Source: Liolophura sinensis (Eukaryota > Mollusca > Polyplacophora > Chitonida > Chitonidae). Taken from it: DNA of 64,000 bases. How positions within the stretch are numbered: position 1 is the first letter of the stretch; every line of letters begins with the position of its first letter. The stretch lies in assembly GCF_032854445.1 (NCBI RefSeq), contig NC_088301.1, forward strand, positions 54,671,187 through 54,735,186, in the 5' to 3' direction. Below, piece by piece: positions 59,301-64,000 of this stretch. Made by a program: the position numbers and the translations under genes. Below the pieces are notes generated by a model. That model did no database searches, was not told the origin of the DNA, and saw only the letters and a list, made by a program, of their open reading frames with translations.

Positions 59301-62300
59301 AGCACCGATGGGACAAAGCCACTAAAGGGCACAGACACTGAAGGTGAGCGGGAGCGGTCCGCTCCGCAGTCTGCCTCATGGGAGGCTTCCATGGTGGACA
59401 CGTCCAATGATAGCGATGATGAATTATCAGAGGATGATTCTCCAGTGCGGCGGTTAGTGATCGCTGAAGCTGATCATGCACCACGTGACACAGAAATGAG
59501 GAAAAAAGAACGACTGAGACGCATTGATGACATTTTGGATTCCGTTATAAGGAGTTCAATGGCAGAGAGTGATGACTCTAGTTCTTTTTCAGAAAATGTG
59601 GATGCTCCAAAGGAAATTGCCCCATGCGTCATTTCTAAAATTAAACCTAAAGAGAAAGAGAAGGTCAAACTGAAAATGAATAGTGGTAAAAATACCTCGT
59701 CTTTGGATTTAGATGCTTGCATCAATACTGTTGTAAGACAATCTGCAGAAGAGTCCAACAAAAAAGATCTGGACAGCACATGCACCAGTGAAAAAGACAC
59801 TTGCAGTGACAGACCTAAAATTGCATCTCCTACTACTGGGAATAAAAAACAGAAAGTCAAGAAAAAGTTGAAGATTAAGCCTGGTAAGCAGGGGAAAGGG
59901 CTTAACAAAATTAGGGAAAAGTTAAAAGAAAAAATAAAGTCTCGCTCCATTTCTCAAGATAGTTCTGAACTGGAATCTGAAAATAGTGCTAAGCCAGAAA
60001 AGGTGTATCCACCTCAGTTTGGCGTGTTTGACTTCCCCCCGGATTCACCTGAGGAAAGTGTTCCTCTTGCGCCACTTCACCCCCCTGCTGCCCCACCCTC
60101 CCATCAACCGAGTTCACCTGTATGCAAACCATCTTCACCCATGCCAACATCACCTGAAAAGCCAGCACAGCCTGCAGAGAATATGCAGATCAGCGTTGAT
60201 AACACTCCAGAAGATTCTGCTCCTGCCATTCAGCCTTTAAAGCTAGATGTCAGCAAAGAAAAAATTAAACATAAGGAAAGGTCAAAGGTAATTCTTCAGT
60301 GTGATCTGTTACTTCTATATTTCATCCATTTTGCATGTTTTTTATGGTTTCACGCAGGCAGTCCTGCAGGAGACATGTTGTTTTTGCTCAGATTAAGCTT
60401 CGCTTCACTCCAGAACTGCTGATCCAACAGAATTGAAAATTGAGGTGCATGTACATGGGGATATCAGGGTTGAAAATTTTATGCAAACCGGTCGAGAATT
60501 GTGGAAGCTCATTATTTGCCGTTTTAGTCACATGATGACCTGTGGTTGAATTTTGAAAAAACAAGATAGCAATTAGATGTAGTTTTGCCTGCTGAAGACA
60601 ACCGTGGTTTTAGGTTTTTCCTAGGATGTATAGTTTTTTCTTTAAATTGCAATTACTGTTCATTTTAGTGTCATTTTTCAAATGTCACGTAACCGGATGC
60701 CGTATCAGGTATGAAGCTGAAATGTGCTCAGTAGATAGATCAACTACAGATCTTCATTTTTGACTGTAGGACTGCCATTAAAATGCAATTAAAAACTAGT
60801 TATTTTTATTTATAGTCATCTCGTAGAATTGCAATATCTCCAAAGCCGCTAAAGGTAGAAAATACAAACTTGGCATTTTCAATAAGGAACATATGAAGCA
60901 GCTTTTAACATTTTATGCTGTTTGGCCAGTCACCTGATTCAGCAGTCATTTTGAGTTTTATTGATAAGCTTAAACCATCCTTTTCTGTAAAATGGCTAAT
61001 GATCTTTATATGAAATTTCACTTGCAAATTTTGGGTGGATTGCCTATATTGTAAAAAAACATTTTGTTCAGTGTGCAAGTTATGCTGTGACTAACCAATG
61101 AAATTAGCTAAAAAGTAAGCCAAGTCTAAGAACTGCTGAAAATGCTTAAATACTGTCTATTACTTCTTGACATCAAAATTACAAATTGGCAAGAATTATT
61201 TTTGTACTTGGTATAGTTTTTAGGTCATGACCAAAAACCATGATGCACTTTTCTTCTTCACTTACCATGAAATTAGGCACCAGAGTACCAGTCCTAGCAG
61301 CTTGCGGCTGAAATCCAATCTACTCCTTACCATTCTTACCATGTTCATTTCGGATTCAAGTAGGAGATCGTGAGGCCGGGTATTGCTGAAGTAGTTTTGT
61401 TTTCATTGACAGTACGAGACCTGGTTTCGCCACAGTACATGCATTTCACTTGTTCAGAGAGTTCATTGTCTAATATGGATTACATCTATTATTTTTGGCT
61501 CGTGTGAGGGACACATTGACTTGAAACTTTGCAGTAAAATTGCCCAATACCTGAAGTTAGTAGTCATGCTATTCCTTTTTTTCTGTGTCACATGGTTTGG
61601 CAGAAATTTTGGTTTTTGTAACAAATTATTTAAACATCTTCTTCTCATCAACCGCAGAACAGGTTGTTCTGAAATTAGATATGTAGACAGAGTCTCCGTG
61701 GTTTCAGTAAGTTTTAGAAAATGGTTGACTTCCGTGAAAAACTTTTAAATATGTCGAAATTGTGACGTTTAGAACTATGTTTAAGATTCAGATTTTTTAA
61801 AACATATTCTAGGGTATTTTGGGCTTCTGATTCTGGATATGCTATTAGTTTTGTTCATGTTTGTAACTTTTTGAGGTATAGTCAAATAACTAAAATTTAG
61901 TTACGTAGTTTCAGTGGCCTGTAGCTCGATAACTATGGGAGCTAAACTTGCACCCAATTGTAGCCCAAGACATGCTCTTTCTTTAGTATGCCAACTACAG
62001 ATTTGCGCTTCGATCAATAGTTTTCTCACTAGGAGCGGTTAATTCACAACATTGTTCCTTCGTAAATACATGTTAATCCCATTGCTTTAACACTAAATTG
62101 GACAGCATCTGGACATATATAAATGATCTGTTGACTTGCTTGTTTCTGCTACACTGTCCATGATCACCTCCCTAAGTGGTTGTGCGCTTAGATATAGCTA
62201 TACTGTCACCTATTTGATAGTGCACAATGAGAACTATGACAGCAGACGACGTGGTCCACGGCCGAAACTGCTTTGTAGTTCTAGTTTTATTTTATGCTTG

Positions 62301-63951
62301 GAATACACAATACTCGCTACAAGTTTTTGGCTTGGCAAGCCAAATACCCTAAAACTCAACAAATTTAACCACAGACCTGTTGCATGTTGGAGGAATGCTA
62401 AATTTGATCTGGGGCCGATTCCATAAAGCCATTTGTGGCTTTAAGTCAAAATTTAAAATCTCATCACTATGCTTATTTTTGGAATCTGCAAGTTGAAATT
62501 TGGATAAATTTATCTAAGATGACATTTATATGGTGGTTGAAATGGTAATTTCTTGGTCCCAAGAATAAGCTCTAAAATTGAATTTCAAAGTTAGACTTGG
62601 CTTTGTGGAATTGTCCCCTGGACAGGTTAATTTATAATTTAAGAACAGTACATTTTATTCTTCACAATCTTATGTTTTCAAAATGTATCTGAAGTTATAC
62701 TTTACAGGCCAGCTACTTTACTTAATTTTCATGGCATAAATACCAGCCAAGCAGGGCCTACAGGGCTCAGTTGGTTAGCGCGCTAACATGTAGTGTGTAA
62801 CTAAAGAGATCAGTCTCAAGACTAGTACCATCGGAATGTCATGGTGTCTGGTGTCTTCGGTATGTCATGGTGTCTGGTGTCTTCGGTATGTCATGGTGTT
62901 TTGAGACTTTGGTATGTCATGGTGTCTGGCATGTCATGGTGTCTGGTGTCTGGTGTCTTTGGTACAGCACCATGTCTTTGATATGGTATTCTGTCTGATG
63001 CCAGTGATGTGGCATCAGGTATGGTGTCATGTCTACTGCAACCAGTGTGGTGTCGTGTCTGGTGTCTTTGGTATAGTGTCACGTCTGTTGTCTAATAATC
63101 TGTAGGCATTGGGAACAGCCTGTTCTAATAAGACATTGTCGTAATAAAACCGACACATTGTTGAAAGCAGCAAATCATATTTTACTGAATATGTCTAACG
63201 TTGACTTCATTGTTCTGTATGGGTTGCATGTTTGTTTAAAGGAAAAAGAGCACAAGAAGGACAGGAAAGACAAGAAGAAAGACAAAGAAAAGAAAAAAAA
63301 GAATAAGGACAAAGATCGAGAGAAGTCAAAGGATAGGGAGAAAAAGGAAAAGAACAGAGACAAGCATGACCGTGAGGATAAGGTAAGGGAATTACAGATT
63401 CCTGTTTATTAATCCTATGGGATGAAAACACATGTACATATTCACAATTTATTCTGTTATACATGCTATACTTTTTTATTTCTAACCATGGATTATCGTG
63501 TTCTGTGTTCAAAGCCCACCCTAAGCCAATAGCATGAAATCAGAACCGGATAACGGGCGCTGTTTATGGGTTTTCCTTGCACTTTGCAAGGATGGGTGGA
63601 GCAAACTGAATATTTGCATAAAACACCAATTAGAATTTGTGGAAGGTGTGATCAGAGGGTATACACTTTTGATTTGTGAAGTAGTGTTGACTTGATCATG
63701 CTTTGAGTGGCATTTATATGATGATAATACATGTACAAGAATCTGATGACAAAAATATGTGACTTTTTCTTACAGGCCGATGAATCTGCTCCTTTGACAA
63801 TTCCAAAATTAAAACTAAAGATAGGAGGAATACCTGTGGGTGGACCTTCTTCTAAGTCCGTTAAGATAACAAACACACCTGTTCCCAAGGACAGTACACC
63901 GTCACCTGATGAAATGAAATCTGCCCCAATACGCCCTGAAATTCCCAGACT
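56386..63951 (+). CDS. TAF3: TBP-associated factor 3 (TFIID subunit), 3' end outside
   Basis: TFIID subunit that pairs with TAF10 through a histone fold and reads H3K4me3 with a C-terminal PHD finger. Six exons join with matching phases: 56,386-56,551; 57,532-57,771; 58,099-58,258; 58,691-60,287; 63,242-63,382; 63,776-63,951, giving ~826 residues before the edge. The N-terminus (AAEYCRGILKVCVAQLCQNL ... LELMTDVLERYL) is the BTP/histone fold; GRLDPNLDDLGLAFFHLGI is the conserved TAF3 continuation. The large fourth exon is disordered, Ser/Lys-rich and ends with a proline-rich block. Exon 5 is almost pure Lys/Asp/Glu/Arg (EHKKDRKDKKKDKEKKKKNK), typical of TAF3. The PHD finger must lie beyond 64,000. 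Intron 4 (2.95 kb) carries several repeats. Confidence 0.92.
57245..57531 (+). mobile_element. SINE in TAF3 intron 1 that duplicated the 3' splice site
   Basis: A tRNA-derived SINE (about 57,260-57,514; head GGCCTCTGTGGCTGAGAGCG, tail AATAAAAAAATAAA). Flanks are TTGTTTCTTTTTTAG (57,245-57,259) and TTGTTTCTCTTTTATAG (57,515-57,531). The second is the polypyrimidine tract and AG used for exon 2. The first is its target-site duplicate, so intron 1 has two near-identical acceptors with the SINE between. Confidence 0.82.
60815..61240 (+). repeat. ~430-base dispersed repeat, copy 2
   Basis: Second copy of the 11,915-12,340 repeat, same orientation, inside TAF3 intron 4, diverged by substitutions and small indels. 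The flanks differ, so this is an interspersed element and not a segmental duplication. Confidence 0.8.
62755..62800 (+). repeat. SINE tRNA-head fragment
   Basis: GGCTCAGTTGGTTAGCGCGC and flanking bases match the A-box part of the 10,313 SINE; the rest is absent. Confidence 0.7.
62825..63090 (+). repeat. ~26-base degenerate minisatellite
   Basis: Repeats of GTATGTCATGGTGTCTGGTG followed by TCTTCG, regular at 62,836-62,945 and degenerate beyond, in TAF3 intron 4. Confidence 0.85.
63500..63650 (+). repeat. Possible SINE 3' remnant in TAF3 intron 5
   Basis: TTTATGGGTTTTCCTTGCAC and a terminal GCATAAAACACCAATTAGAA recall the SINE 3' half. Strongly diverged; low certainty. Confidence 0.35.
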
Positions 63952-64000
63952 GTAAGTACGATATACTGTTCCATGGACATAAATATACATTTGTTATATA

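Noticed and set aside
47500-63100. CRISPR array or prokaryotic operon
   Set aside because: Repeats are contiguous minisatellites or dispersed transposons, without unique spacers, in an intron-bearing eukaryotic genome.

Overview
The window is eukaryotic nuclear DNA, most likely from a marine mollusc or a close lophotrochozoan relative. Genes are split by GT-AG introns, intergenic DNA is AT-rich and repeat-laden, and there are several copies of a tRNA-derived SINE of a kind I associate with molluscan genomes. This assignment is inference from repeat and gene style, not from a database search.

Layout. 1-960: an AGTAT-type pentanucleotide array. 1,081-6,476: a decayed Polinton/Maverick-type DNA transposon bounded by ~145-bp inverted repeats, with remnants of an integrase, a capsid-like protein and C2H2 zinc fingers. 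7,538-10,762 (minus): six exons of a Mu-class glutathione S-transferase (first exon not found). 10.3-16.3 kb: SINEs, a ~430-bp dispersed repeat, a MITE full of GATATC and another retroposon with perfect target-site duplications. 16,998-19,437 (plus): an intact four-exon SLC46-family transporter. 21,052-22,715: a broken tandem copy of it. 25,065-26,329 (minus): 3' exons of a receptor-like gene with a tyrosine-motif tail. 26.87-29.1 kb: two minisatellites. 29,315-35,351: a second, shortened Polinton-like element with ~1.2-1.3-kb inverted arms and an integrase fragment ending in a chromodomain. 39,009-42,579 (minus): a second receptor-like gene with a transmembrane exon and a long tyrosine-rich tail. 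45.7-47.06 kb: a 5'-truncated non-LTR retrotransposon. 51,728-52,297 (minus): ARL6/BBS3 on one uninterrupted exon. 56,386-63,951 (plus): six in-phase exons of TAF3; the gene runs off the right edge.

The host genes have unrelated roles: detoxification, solute transport, ciliary trafficking, TFIID transcription initiation and probable phosphotyrosine signalling. Nothing suggests a shared pathway. The most interesting points are a SINE whose target-site duplication copies the 3' splice site of TAF3 intron 1, two receptor tails with matching exon phases and repeated YF(I/V)L motifs (one with a CT where a GT donor is expected), and two different Polinton derivatives within 30 kb. Exon borders come from reading splice sites and phases by eye; no alignment or transcript was available.
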